From: Trichormus_B sp936914905
GTDB lineage: Bacteria; Cyanobacteriota; Cyanobacteriia; Cyanobacteriales; Nostocaceae
Length of the DNA stretch: 64,000 nt
Assembly: GCF_039871975.1 (NCBI RefSeq)
Contig: NZ_JBDPLL010000001.1
Direction: 5' to 3' (one strand)
Position numbers and translations under genes: made by a program. Below are positions 8,551 through 17,880 of the stretch, piece by piece (positions within the stretch are counted from its first letter, which is position 1; the number at the start of each line of letters is the position of its first letter). The notes under the pieces are model-generated. The model did no database searches and was not told where the DNA came from. It worked only from the letters and a program-made list of their open reading frames with translations.

Positions 8551-9639
8551 CCGCTTTTTAGCTTGAATTTGGTCAAATAATGCCCCATCATCAAAGAATT
8601 TTCTCTGAACAGTATCCCAACCACCTAAATCTTGAACTGTACCCAAGGTTTTGACGGGTGGATATTTATCAACAAATTCTTGACTTTTGGCGATTGTTTC
8701 ATCTATAGGACAAAATCCTACTTTAGCAAATTCTTGTTGTGCTTCTGGTGTAAATAGGTATTTAACAAATGCCTCAACTACTTCTCTGTTACCATGTTTA
8801 TCTACGTTTTTATCAACTATGGCAATGGGGTTATCAATAGATATATTCACATCAGGAATAATGTAATTTACTTTCAACCCTTTGTCTTGTGCAAGGACTA
8901 TTTCATTTTCATAGTTGATTAAAGCATCACCTTGTCCTTGTTTGAAAAATACATCTGTAGCTTCACGGGCATCTTTAGTTAAGATAGGTACATTTTTATA
9001 AGCTTTAGTAACAAACTCTGTAGCTTTGGCTTCATCACCGCCAGTTTTAATAACTGAGTTCCACAAAGCGAGGAAATTCCATCGTGCTATTCCTGATGTT
9101 TTGGGGTCAGCTGTAATTAATTTGACACCATCATTAGCTAAATCGTCCCAGGTTTTAATACCTTTTGGGTTGCCTTCGCGAGTTACCAAAGCACCAACAG
9201 ATTTAGAAACTATACTATTATTAGGAAATTCTTTTTCCCATCCTGGCCGAATTAAGCCTGCTTTAGCAATTTTCTCTGTATCTAAGGCTAGAGCTAAATG
9301 CACAACATCAGCTTCTAAACCATCAATAACGGCACGGGTTTGTGAACCTGAACCACCATAACTTTGTTTAAAATTAACATTCTGCCTATGTTCTTGTTTC
9401 CATTTTTCCACAAATTTGGGAATGATTGCTTCATGGGCTATTTTGGTGACAGCGAAGGAGACTAGGGTGATTTCTACATCCTGTTTTTTGGTAGCTGTGG
9501 AATTGTCAGTATTGGTATTATTCTGGTTTCCACCACCACAAGCTGCTAAGGCCACACTCAAGAATGTGCCGGCTAAGAACAGGGAGAGAAAGCTTTTAAA
9601 CGAGTTTATTCGTAGTCGTGGACGTTGCCACAAATTCAT
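8548..9639 (-). CDS. sbpA: Periplasmic sulfate-binding lipoprotein SbpA
   Basis: The solute-binding protein that delivers sulfate/thiosulfate to CysTW. An N-terminal signal runs to a lipobox (LAAC, Cys34), so it is probably membrane-anchored. The mature part has EITLVSFAVTKIAHEAIIP, then YGGSGSQTRAVIDGLEADVV and ADPKTSGIARWNFLALW, standard for this family; 363 residues is normal. A clear Shine-Dalgarno (AAGGAGA) precedes the ATG. The stop codon lies in the terminal repeat of a MITE-like element. First gene of the cluster on this strand; a decayed paralogue lies divergently at about 10.1-11.0 kb. Confidence 0.95.
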   Translation of the reverse strand: MNLWQRPRLRINSFKSFLSLFLAGTFLSVALAACGGGNQNNTNTDNSTATKKQDVEITLVSFAVTKIAHEAIIPKFVEKWKQEHRQNVNFKQSYGGSGSQTRAVIDGLEADVVHLALALDTEKIAKAGLIRPGWEKEFPNNSIVSKSVGALVTREGNPKGIKTWDDLANDGVKLITADPKTSGIARWNFLALWNSVIKTGGDEAKATEFVTKAYKNVPILTKDAREATDVFFKQGQGDALINYENEIVLAQDKGLKVNYIIPDVNISIDNPIAIVDKNVDKHGNREVVEAFVKYLFTPEAQQEFAKVGFCPIDETIAKSQEFVDKYPPVKTLGTVQDLGGWDTVQRKFFDDGALFDQIQAKKR

Positions 9640-10090
9640 TATCTGTTCTCCTTTTGATCTCTATTGAGGGCGAACTTCACATTCACGATAGGGAATATGG
9701 GGATTGTAGCAGGTTTAGGGGACATTCATTTTTTCTGACATCAAAATATTCCTGCAATTACGGTATATACATAACTATCTCGTATCTTCTTAAGTTTTTA
9801 ATTCATAAAAACTAATATACGCGTCCACCAAATAGATAATTTGTATTTTCAGCTTGCTTTTCCCAATGGTATCTGAATAATCTTTGTTTCTGTAAGCAAA
9901 TTATATATTTCCTACTAAGTTAGTGTAGATTATTTCAATACCAGCCCAAAACCTCCCATGAGATACAATTCTGGAAAATTAGCGAAATTCTTACCTAATT
10001 CTTACCTAATTCTTACCTACTGCTGCTTCATCCGTATTATTAGCAATTGGTTTAAGTGCAAATACTTTATTACCTGTATCTGTGGGTACT
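9640..10090. other. Divergent spacer between sbpA and the sbpA-like pseudogene
   Basis: No intact gene. It should hold the sbpA promoter. A threefold direct repeat of AATTCTTACCT occurs near 9988-10020. The last ~80 bases may be the ruined signal-peptide region of the downstream pseudogene. Confidence 0.4.
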
Positions 10091-10099
10091 ACAGCCCAA

Positions 10100-10993
10100 A
10101 AGATGTAATTAATTAGTCAAAAGGGTAAGAAGGTAGAAATTACTTTGGTTTCTTATGCAGTGACTAAGGCTGCTTATAGCAAAATCATTCCCCAGTTTGT
10201 AGCTAAATGGAAACGGGAAAAAGGACAGGATGTGAAGATTAGGGAGAGTTATGAATGACGGTTCTGCTTCTCAAGCCCGTGCTGTTATTGATGGTTTAGA
10301 AGCTGATGTGGTGGCTTTAGCGTTGGCTTTGGATACAAAAAAGATTGAAAAAGCTGGTCTAATTAACCCAGGTTGGGAAAAAGATGCTCCCAATAATTCT
10401 ATTGTTACCCGTTCTGTGGTGGCTTTGGAAACTCGTCCTGGTAATCCTAAGAAGATTAAAACTTGGAGTGATTTAATTAAGCCAGGTATAACAATTATCA
10501 CTGCTAATCCCAAAACTTCTGGTGGTGCAACGTAGAATTTTTCAGCTTTATGGGGTGCGGTTGGTAAAAATGATCGTAATCAAAGTCAGGCTATTAATTT
10601 TGTGACTGAGGTGTTTAGAAATGTAGCGGTTTTACCTAAGGATTCTAGAGAATCTAGTCATGTGTTTTACAAGAAAGCGCAAGGTGATATGCTGCTCAAT
10701 TATCAAAATGAGGTTATTTTGGCGGCCCAACAGGGTAAAATAGATGTGTCTTATGAGGTTCCAGACATCGGAAGCTTTTGTAAAGTTTTTGTTTACGCCT
10801 GAAGCCCAGCGTGAGTTTGCTAAGGTTAGTTTTCGATCGCTTAATTAGACTGTAGCGAAGGAGTTTCAGAGTAAGTTTCCTAAGATTTCCCAACTTTATA
10901 CTGTTGGTAGTTTAGGGGGTTGGGATGGTGTGCAGAATAAGTTTTTTGAAAGTGGTGCTTTTTTGACAAAATTCAAGGAAGACGATAAAAGAA
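10100..10993 (+). pseudogene. Second sulfate-binding protein gene, decayed
   Basis: Pieces of an SbpA-like protein are read on the plus strand in order: VEITLVSYAVTKAAYSKIIP, a stop after RESYE with frameshift, ASQARAVIDGLEADVVALAL, an in-frame stop after TSGGAT, FSALWGAVGKN, VLPKDSRESSHVFYKKAQGD, a frameshift, FVKFLFTPEAQREFAKVSF, another stop, then TVGSLGGWDGVQNKFFESG. At least two frameshifts and three stops are present. It is a paralogue, not a fresh duplicate, because identity to the intact SbpA is only partial. It too is followed by a family-A MITE-like repeat. Confidence 0.9.
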
Positions 10994-11002
10994 ATTGTAG
11001 GG

Positions 11003-11179
11003 TAAGAGTAAGCCACAAAATAAATATTCCTGTCTTGTCATGCTGAGTGTAGCGTTCGCGAAGCGTGGCGTAAGCCATAGCAAAAAGAAGCCTCTCGGAG
11101 ATTCTTCACTATTTCTTTCAGAGACGCTCTGCGAAGGTTCAGAATGACATTGGGCATTTCTTTTTGTGGAGTTCTCTTA
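11003..11179. repeat. MITE-like repeat family A, copy 2 (177 bp)
   Basis: Ends TAAGAGTAAGCCACAAAAT and TTTTTGTGGAGTTCTCTTA, as in 8453-8550. The centre is longer because it contains a REP-like palindrome (GCGTTCGCGAAGCGTGGCG) plus a block 'tctcggagattcttcacta' that recurs near 57537-57551. Confidence 0.75.
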
Positions 11180-11240
11180 GAGCGATCACACATTAAGAAT
11201 CATCAATATGGTAGTACAATAGTTCTATCTGTTTAGGCAA

Positions 11241-11262
11241 TCCCCCGTTTTTTTGCGGGGGA
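11241..11262. terminator. GC-rich hairpin with T-rich loop and tail, likely bidirectional terminator
   Basis: The arms TCCCCCG / CGGGGGA enclose a run of T and are followed by CTTTGTTTG. It lies between the dead sbpA paralogue (plus strand) and the small minus-strand gene at 11300-11533, so it could serve either strand. Confidence 0.6.
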
Positions 11263-11299
11263 CTTTGTTTGTTATTACTTCACTTGCTATTTGTGAAGC

Positions 11300-11533
11300 T
11301 TAGAATGGCTTATCGAGTCTCCAGATGTAGTAATTATTTGGGTTGTCGTCAGGAACTATATACCCAGTAGCTCCTTTGCGTCCTGTATTAGAACGTAGGT
11401 TTGGCTGATTGCTTGTTCCAGGTGGGTTTGACTGATTGCCTGTACCCGGAGGAGCACTTGATGGTGATGTATTTTCTCCTCCAGTTAATAACTCTTGTGC
11501 CTCTATGGATAGTTCTTCTAGTAAATCAAACAT
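11300..11533 (-). CDS. Small protein with a double-glycine-like leader, possible exported peptide
   Basis: A 77-residue protein that I do not recognise as a named family. Residues 1-19 (MFDLLEELSIEAQELLTGG) look like the leader of peptides cut after GG by a peptidase-containing ABC exporter: an acidic helix, ELS-x-E at 7-11 and L-x-GG at the end. The remaining 58 residues are rich in P, N, G and S (three P/G/N-rich repeats of GTxNQ type) and have no Cys. No exporter or modifying enzyme is nearby. No Shine-Dalgarno is seen. Secretion as a processed peptide is inference. Confidence 0.55.
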   Translation of the reverse strand: MFDLLEELSIEAQELLTGGENTSPSSAPPGTGNQSNPPGTSNQPNLRSNTGRKGATGYIVPDDNPNNYYIWRLDKPF

Positions 11534-11807
11534 GATTATTTAACTCACTTACGTTACTGGTTTTATTAGGAGGACAACCTCTTAATTAATTGATAATAAA
11601 TTTCTTTTATTAGTAATTCATGTCTCAGATGACATAATCTCTATTCTACCTTTTGATTGTATTATGAGGTAAGTTCATGGGAATTAGCAGTTTTGAATAC
11701 AAGATAAAGAGACAAAATACTGAACTCTTTTTAGGACTTATTTAGAGATAATGTAAATAGGAACAGTTGCGATTTTTATCGCTAATTCAAATTAATTATA
11801 GTCTTCA
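11534..11807. other. AT-rich spacer upstream of the small peptide gene
   Basis: AT-rich, with no gene or strong palindrome seen. AGGAGG at about 11571 is on the wrong strand to serve the small peptide gene. Confidence 0.4.
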
Positions 11808-11913
11808 CTTTTAATCCCTCATAGGGATTATTTTAAGTTTCAATGCTAAATCTGTTACTGCTATTACCAGGGCTGGGTTTCAATCCCTCATAGGGATTAT
11901 TTGAAATTTCAAC
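11808..11913 (-). CRISPR. Two-repeat CRISPR relic beside the fossil type I-D locus
   Basis: Two 37-nt repeats (11808-11844, degenerate; 11877-11913) flank one 32-nt spacer (11845-11876). Read on the minus strand the intact repeat starts GTTGAAATTTCAAATAAT and ends CCCTATGAGGGATTGAAAC. That is the common cyanobacterial repeat type ending GGGATTGAAAC, with a short internal palindrome. The other repeat differs at six positions, mostly at its ends. The orientation matches the minus-strand cas genes at 15-19 kb, which would place it downstream of them. IS66/ISAzo13 debris now separates array and genes. Confidence 0.75.
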
Positions 11914-12189
11914 TACGGCAGCCCGAAAGGCTACATATATGTTAGTTTTCAAGGTTTGATTGCGCGGATGCTCTGATGATAGTCGATTTCAGGAATCGTG
12001 TCAATAGTAAAATTGCTGAAACCATTACTGTGTAAGCTGTGATGGTTTTTAAAACCGAGTAATATATGGAGATAAACCAACATCAGATTCTCGTTGACAA
12101 CGCATCAAAATTTGACGGTAATTTTGTAAGGATTGAGGTAGTGGGGTATTGACAAGTGTGATGGGTGAGGCAGAATATAGCAAGCAGTT
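11914..12189. other. Spacer between CRISPR relic and IS66 debris
   Basis: No gene is seen. It probably holds the left end of the IS66-type element; no clear terminal inverted repeat could be assigned by eye. Confidence 0.35.
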
Positions 12190-12770
12190 ATGGAAAAGAA
12201 CCTGCCACGAAAACTAGACACAGAGATATTGAACCAGTTGGCAACAGAGCAACTGGTAGAAATCATTGTTGAGGAGGGGAAAAGTATAGAGAAGCTAACA
12301 AATAGAGTAGTAGAACTGGAAAAAGAAATAGAGAAACTCAAAGTTAGTAGAGATTTAGACAGGATCAGATTATGGAAACCACCGTTGGGAGACATCGTCA
12401 AAAAAAGCGAGAACAAACAACAAGAGAAACCAGAAGGAAACCAGATACCAAAACGGAAACTAGGAAGACAAGCAGGCCATAGGGGAAAAACGAGAAGGGG
12501 GTTTGGTGGAGTAGATAGATTTGAGATCCTGGGACCACAAGTGTGTGGATGGTGTGGTCAGGGGTAGTTGTTTGGCGAACTAATAAAAATGGAAACACAA
12601 CAAGTAGGGAAGTTAGTAGATAGGCCAATAGAAATATGTAGAATCTCTAAAGATATAGGTTCACTTGCAGTGTGTGTGGGGAAACACAAACGGCAGACTG
12701 ATGACCAGAGATAGTACTAGGACAAGATATAGGAATCAGACTACAAGCTTTTTTGGGATGGATCAATAAC
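12190..12770 (+). pseudogene. IS66-family transposase, N-terminal part (copy 1, truncated)
   Basis: The N-terminal region is typical of IS66 TnpC: a coiled coil (LTNRVVELEKEIEKLK), the basic linker GRQAGHRGKTRRGFGGVDRF and the zinc site CGWCGQG, after which an in-frame TAG interrupts it. Similarity continues in pieces to about 12770, where an ISAzo13-type element begins on the other strand. About 350 C-terminal residues, including the DDE centre, are missing. It differs at many bases from the second copy at 13255, so it is a separate insertion and not a simple assembly duplicate. Confidence 0.8.
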
Positions 12771-13154
12771 TGATTAAATAACCTGTAACTCTGGTTTAGG
12801 GATGTAATTCCATTGAGGCAAGAATTGATCAAAAACAATCTTCAGATTTGATTTGAAGTCAACAGCCACATTTCGGCCGGTTTGATAGGTGTTATAGAGA
12901 ATGGTAGTCAAGAGTTTGAGTGCAGTTCGGGTGGTTGCCGTTGCCATGAGGTCTTTTACAGTCTGGACACTCTCAAAAATCAGCCCCTGACACACAGGGG
13001 AGAAATATGAGGAAAGAAACGATGCCCAATCGGATTGTACTTGGAGGTGTAGGGGGGATAATGAGGGATGGGAATTTCCATGGCCAGTTCATTAACTAAG
13101 GCCTGTAAGTCCTGTGTGAAGATGTAATAGGGAGAGCTATTGCTAGGGGCCCCA
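12771..13154 (-). mobile_element. ISAzo13-family element, transposase C-terminal part, runs into assembly gap
   Basis: The minus strand reads the C-terminus of an ISAzo13-type transposase (YYIFTQDLQALVNELAMEIP, HYPPYTSKYNPI, then QGLIFESVQTVKDLM, RTALKLLTTILYNTYQTG, FLPQWNYIPKPELQ). The frame shifts between the two blocks at HISPLC. The right end has the element's terminal repeat (GATTAAATAACC). Nearly identical sequence occurs at 35003-35383 and 54389-54825. The 5' part is hidden by 100 Ns. Confidence 0.8.
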
Positions 13155-13254
13155 NNNNNNNNNNNNNNNNNNNNNNNNNNNNNNNNNNNNNNNNNNNNNN
13201 NNNNNNNNNNNNNNNNNNNNNNNNNNNNNNNNNNNNNNNNNNNNNNNNNNNNNN
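13155..13254. other. Assembly gap (100 N)
   Basis: Exactly 100 Ns, a placeholder length. Left flank is ISAzo13 sequence, right flank is IS66 sequence, so the junction between the two elements and the missing parts of both are unresolved. Confidence 0.99.
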
Positions 13255-14526
13255 GATTATGGAAAGCACCGTCGGGAGACATCCTCAAAAAAAGCGAGAA
13301 CAAACAACAAGAGAAACAACAAGAGAACCAGACACCAAAACGGAAACCAGGAGGACAAGCAGGCCATAGGGGAAAAACGAGAAAGGAGTTTGGTGGAGTA
13401 GATAGATTTGAGATCCTGGGACCACAAGTGTGTGGATGGTGTGGTCAGGGGGAATTGTTTAGCGAACTAATAAAAATGGAAACACAACAAGTAGGGAAGT
13501 TGGTGGACATGCCAATCGAAATAGTAGAATATCTAAAGATATAGGTACATTTGCAGTGTATGTGGGGAAATACAAACGGCAGACTGGTCACCAGAGATAA
13601 TACCAGGACAAGATATAGGAATTAGACTACAAGCCTTTTTGGGATGGATCAATAACTACGGGCATTTACCCTATGAAAAACAACAAGAACTGTTGTGGGA
13701 ACTGGGTCAAATAGAAATTAGAGTGGGAACATTAGTAGCTAGGAATGAAGGACATAGATGGTGCAGTGGCTCAAAGTAAAGTATTGATAGCCTCAAACAG
13801 TGGATAAAACCAACCCAGCCTAATATCCTTGCGGATGAAACACCCTGGGTAGTCAAAGGGGTGAAAGAATGGTTATGGATTTTTGCCAATACTGACTTCC
13901 CTTGATTTCAAGGCCCTGATACTCATTCTCCTCCTGAATTAGAATCCATTGTGGGTTATAGTTACTCTGGTGTACTCAGTTGTGATGACTTTACTGCCTA
14001 TAACGGTGATCCGCTCAAAGCTCAACACAAATGTCAGGCACATCTACTCCCTCACTTCAAGAAACTAATCAAGATTCCTGGCTGAAATCACCAAGCAATT
14101 GGCACACAATTCATCGACCTGATAGATGAAGGTTTGAAAAACTACGCTTTATTCCAAAAAACCTAAAACCTTGATGAGTTCTTAACTTGGGTATCCTAGT
14201 TTCAACCAAAAGTTGAATTTTCCATTCATTCATTGATAAAGCCGGAGGGGAACCTGGTAAACTTTTACATTCCTTACCCAATAGACCTTGATAATTATTT
14301 AGCTGAACTAAGGTTACCTTTAGTAGTGACAAAAGGAAAAGTCTGTGGTAGTTCTCTTTCTATGAAGCGATTCCAACATCCTGCCAATTTATTGACGGTT
14401 ATACAAACTTGTCGCCCTCAAGCACTTTCTCTAATTGAGTTTTTTGACCAACCTATCAAAGGGATGGTTAACTCTGCTTTGCAGACACCTTCTTTAATCC
14501 CTCTAGCTTATGAATTCTTAGGTTAA
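13255..14526 (+). pseudogene. IS66-family transposase, degenerate copy 2
   Basis: It starts inside the gene at the gap, with the basic linker GGQAGHRGKTRKEFGGVDRF and CGWCGQGELF. Through multiple frameshifts one can follow WIKPTQPNILADETPWVVKG, IVGYSYSGVLSCDDFTAYNG, ALFQKT and FSIHSLIDKAGGEPG, ending in VTKGKVCGSSLSMKRFQHPA and LLTVIQTCRPQALSLIEFF. This is the full IS66 order including the Asp-containing DETPW and CDDFTAYNG (DDE) motifs. No active product is possible. Confidence 0.85.
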
Positions 14527-14619
14527 AAGTCTTTAGGTTAAAAGTCTATTTTTGTTTTGCTCAACCATAGTTAATCAGAAGAGATGTCAGTTGACAGGTA
14601 ACAGTAGGAAGAGAATTAG
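14527..14619. other. Right flank of IS66 copy 2
   Basis: Contains a direct duplication of TTAGGTTAAAAGTCT (14518-14547), possibly part of the element end. No gene. Confidence 0.35.
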
Positions 14620-14975
14620 TTATGGAGTATTTAAGATTCGATGACTCAGAGAAGTGAGCACTTTAGTAATTTCATTAATTTGACATAGTGTTGTAGGATT
14701 TGCTTGTTCTGGATTTAGATAATTTAACCTAGCTACCAGCATTAAACAAGTTTCTCTTTCCATTAATGAACCTTTAGCTATAGACAAAAAATCTGCAAAA
14801 TCGTTCATAGTTATTCCTCGTGCATGCCCTTCTGCAATATTTGCTGGAACAGATGCAGTAGAACGGGCAATTTATGAAGTTAAACGATAAACTTCTGTAT
14901 TCGGAAATGCAGAAGCTAATTGACATATATTAACTACCATATAGATTTATTTCTGCCAGACAATTAAATCTCGAT
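14620..14975 (-). pseudogene. Four-helix-bundle (S23-like) protein, broken
   Basis: The C-terminal part is open as MNDFADFLSIAKGSLMERE, then RLNYLNPEQANPTTLCQINE and ITKVLTSLSHRIL. Upstream, in other frames, ARSTASVPANIAEGHA and INLASAF-like pieces are legible. That is the usual order of the small four-helix-bundle proteins related to S23 (rRNA intervening-sequence-associated) and Avd. Frameshifts separate the two halves. Function unknown in the family; it sits between IS debris and fossil cas genes. Confidence 0.65.
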
Positions 14976-15079
14976 GTGATTTTATCTTCATAAATAACTC
15001 CTCTTTCCTTATTTACTTTTACCTCTAATTTATTAACTCTCTCCTACCTTCTTTAGTGTCACCTGTCACCTGTTCCCTG

Positions 15080-15898
15080 TCACCTTCTTCTCACCATTCC
15101 CATTCCCATTGTTGTTTTACGTCCTATTCCTGCATATAAAACAAAATTGGCTAAAGCGTTAATTTGCTTGATCCCTATTGTTTCTACATTGCCAAGAATG
15201 CGATAGCTAATTTCGCCTAAACAGCCAATAAACTTATTTTCATAGTTGTCAATAACTTCAGTCCTGATATTAAAAGCACTAGGATAAATTGATTCAAGGG
15301 GAATATTATTTAATTCAATACCACTATATTTATTCCAGCGATTGAGAAGACTATTAAATACAGATTCCCTAGTTGGTAAAGCATTATCAAATGCACCTTG
15401 ACGAAAAGCTACAGGTGTAGAAAAGATGAAATTAAGATTGCGGTCTGTTTCACTTGCTAGTTCATACAGTTGGTTATATCTACAAGCATTAGCCCAAGGT
15501 TTAGTAGATTGAGGAGTACCTTGAATGCTGGTAATATATAAATTGGCTGAACCCAAATGCCAAGGTTTTTCAGGGTTAATATTTAACCACAAAGGTGTAA
15601 GTTGACTAAATAAATTGTCATCTAATAAAGATATTCTTCACGAACAACAAGTACCTGCAGAAATAGGATTTTAATGGGCATATTGCAAAGTGTGAGATTG
15701 ATGTTGATGCCTATTTTGTACCTGCAATGGTGAGAGCGTAAAAGCTTTATCAGCGTTTGATTCGTGTAGGTAGTCTCCTAATTTGATATCAACAGAACTA
15801 ACCAGATTAAGAAATAGGGCGTGGTAATGTCTGCCGGTGAGAAAATTGGGGTAGATAGGAGATTGCGGAGTAATGTTGAGTATGAGACTATGGGGCAT
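15080..15898 (-). pseudogene. cas6: cas6, type I-D pre-crRNA endoribonuclease, frameshifted
   Basis: The N-terminal part (MPHSLILNITPQSPIYPNFL, GRHYHALFLNLVSSVDIKLG, YLHESNADKAFTLSPLQ) is in a different frame from the rest (WHLGSANLYITSIQG, FIFSTPVAFRQG, then NALPTRESVFNSLLNRWNKY). It ends in the glycine-rich Cas6 signature GIGRKTTMGMGMVRR. The break lies between about 15593 and 15670. Cas6 cuts repeat RNA into crRNAs. The C-terminal 170 residues remain open, so decay looks recent. Downstream of csc1 on the same strand, as in intact type I-D loci. Confidence 0.9.
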
Positions 15899-16213
15899 AT
15901 TTTTTGCAGTGTGACACAACTTGTAAATAAATAATAAAAATTAAGAGAGATTGAGAGTATAAATAGATCCAGAGCATCCCCATGCACAATAAATAGCTAC
16001 TTATCAACGCAAGCAAAATCGTAAGTTAATGTTACAAAATCGTGGTGAACGTATGGCTGAATTAATGCCTTTACAGTCTCCTAAAATCAAGAAGAGCAGT
16101 AAACCCTTTGGCAAGTAATTAGCTCCGAAAAAGGTATTGCATTTGTTTGGGAAGTTTTAGATATTTGATTTCATCAAGAAAGTAATATTCCTCTCGCATT
16201 TGCACATTTTGAA
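15899..16213. other. Spacer between cas6 and csc1 remnants
   Basis: No intact gene. A short plus-strand open stretch (about 16010-16120) reads YQRKQNRKLMLQNRGERMA and ends in KPFGK-stop; it looks like the basic tail of some unrelated protein inserted here, but I cannot name it. An intact locus would have almost no space here. Confidence 0.35.
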
Positions 16214-16820
16214 TCACACTAACTGGAGGCATACCACATCATAACCAATAATTTTATTGGTAAACATGACATCTAAGGGATTTAAAGGATTAGTAGAGGT
16301 GAATAAATCAGTTTTAGTTTTCGGTTGTAGTAATTTCTTAACCTTAATTTCTGCTTTACTAATCCATTTACCCAAACTAATCCCCTTAGGTAATTTGATT
16401 TCTTTTCGATCAATTAGAAAAAACTCCAACTTACTTTCTGGTGCAATTTCCTTTGATCGTCCAAAACTGGTAATATTCTTTTGGGTTTTCTCCATTTCTA
16501 CATGGTAGTTATTATTTGCATACTTCCATGTATTGAGAATAGCTAAATTGTTAAGATAACGAGCTGGATTTATATAGATTTCTTCGTGGTTTAAGGGAGT
16601 TAAATGTTGATCATATTTTGGCACTTGTTCAGGGCATAAATAACGATATAGATCTTCTTCAGCAACGGTTATTGAATAGACATGACTATCAACTAAACCT
16701 AGTGCGTAACAGAGGGCATAATTATGAATTGTGGCTATTTTTCCTATGGTCTGTCAATTTCACGAGTGGCAAAATAGAGGCTTTGGTGTAGTTCTAATTG
16801 ACAACGGCAGGTAATTGTTA
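16214..16820 (-). pseudogene. csc1: csc1 (Cas5-type subunit of type I-D), broken
   Basis: The N-terminal part reads AVTITCRCQLELHQSLYFAT then REIDRP-stop, beginning at an ATA where an ATG is expected. The rest resumes in another frame: PKYDQHLTPLNHEEIYINPA, SFGRSKEIAPESKLEFFLI, LPKGISLGKWISKAEIKV. The blocks 'RxKExxPxSxxxFFL' and 'LGKWxSKxxxxV' are characteristic of Csc1, the Cascade backbone subunit that holds the crRNA 5' handle. It has both a start-codon loss and a frameshift. Confidence 0.82.
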
Positions 16821-16826
16821 CGGCTA

Positions 16827-17847
16827 TTATTTAGCTGTTGTCTTATCTTTACCTTTTATGTGTAGCTTGGGATAAGTTCTAACCTCATTATTCGCTTTTT
16901 TAACTAACTTTTTAAGTTGATCCTCATTGCCCGTGATAGCCTTTACCTCATTTGGCAAAGCTGCAAATTTATTCTCAAGAAAGTCATCATTTACAATAAA
17001 TTCTTCTTGCATCAATGTAGCAATGGTATTTTCGGCCGTTTCAATTACTTCATCTTTATTTAACGGATCAGACGATTTAAATTTAAGTGTTTGATTATTT
17101 TCCATATCTATAATTGAAAATTGCCTGAATTCAACGTAAATTACTAATGATTTATCCATCAGTAAATATTACTCCAATTAACTAACCTGTACGGGTAGTT
17201 TGTGCGCCATAGTGATGAGTTTATAGAATTTTATTAAAAACATACAAAAAGCTTGCTTCTGTTGGGACTTCCAGGGTAACAATACTAGGAAAAAAGATTT
17301 GAAGTTTAATGTAATCTCGTTGATTTATAAGACTTGTAATTTCACCAACTTTAGTATCTTTTTAACCCTTAGATGTCATTGTTCCATTTTCAGAAAGTGC
17401 ATTGAGTGTAAATGTTTCATGTGATTCAGCAAAATCGGTGATAGAAAATGCTGAATCTACAACTACTTCTTATTTTTCAGAACCAGACTATCCAATTGCA
17501 AAACCATAAATAATGCAGTCAGGATTATCCATTGCAAACTTGACATTATACTCATAATCTTCAGGTTTCATCAATTCATATCTAGGAAGTAATTCTCTAC
17601 CAACTAAGGGTTCTGGTGTAGACTGTTTACGTTTCAATATTGTTAGATGACTGATAGTTTTTTGACTTTCAGAATCATGCTTTTTAATACCAGCCCGAAC
17701 CCGTAATTTATTTAATTCTCCATCAGTTTAAAACAGAGGATAGAATTCAGTTACAGGCAAAGTCAAAGAATGAATATAGCTTGCCATTGGTTTGTAGGCA
17801 ATTAAGGCTTGAAAATGTCTGAAATCAACTGTTTTAATAAAAGTCAT
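16827..17847 (-). pseudogene. csc2: csc2 (Cas7-type backbone subunit of type I-D), broken
   Basis: From the ATG at 17847 the frame gives MTFIKTVDFRHFQALIAYKP, then a stop after FYPLF, LVGRELLPRYELMKPEDYEY, stops and shifts, and THHYGAQTTRTG-stop-LIGVIFTDG-stop-IISNLR. The C-terminal 110 residues are again open (PLNKDEVIETAENTIATLMQ and KKANNEVRTYPKLHIKGKD). About 340 codons match Csc2 length. Four or more nonsense codons and at least one frameshift are present. Confidence 0.82.
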
Positions 17848-17880
17848 GATGTCTCTCGAAAAATATCGTCAATTTAACTT

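Noticed and set aside
9416..9815. Plus-strand frames overlapping sbpA start and upstream region
   Set aside because: Antisense shadows of SbpA and its promoter region with no motif support.
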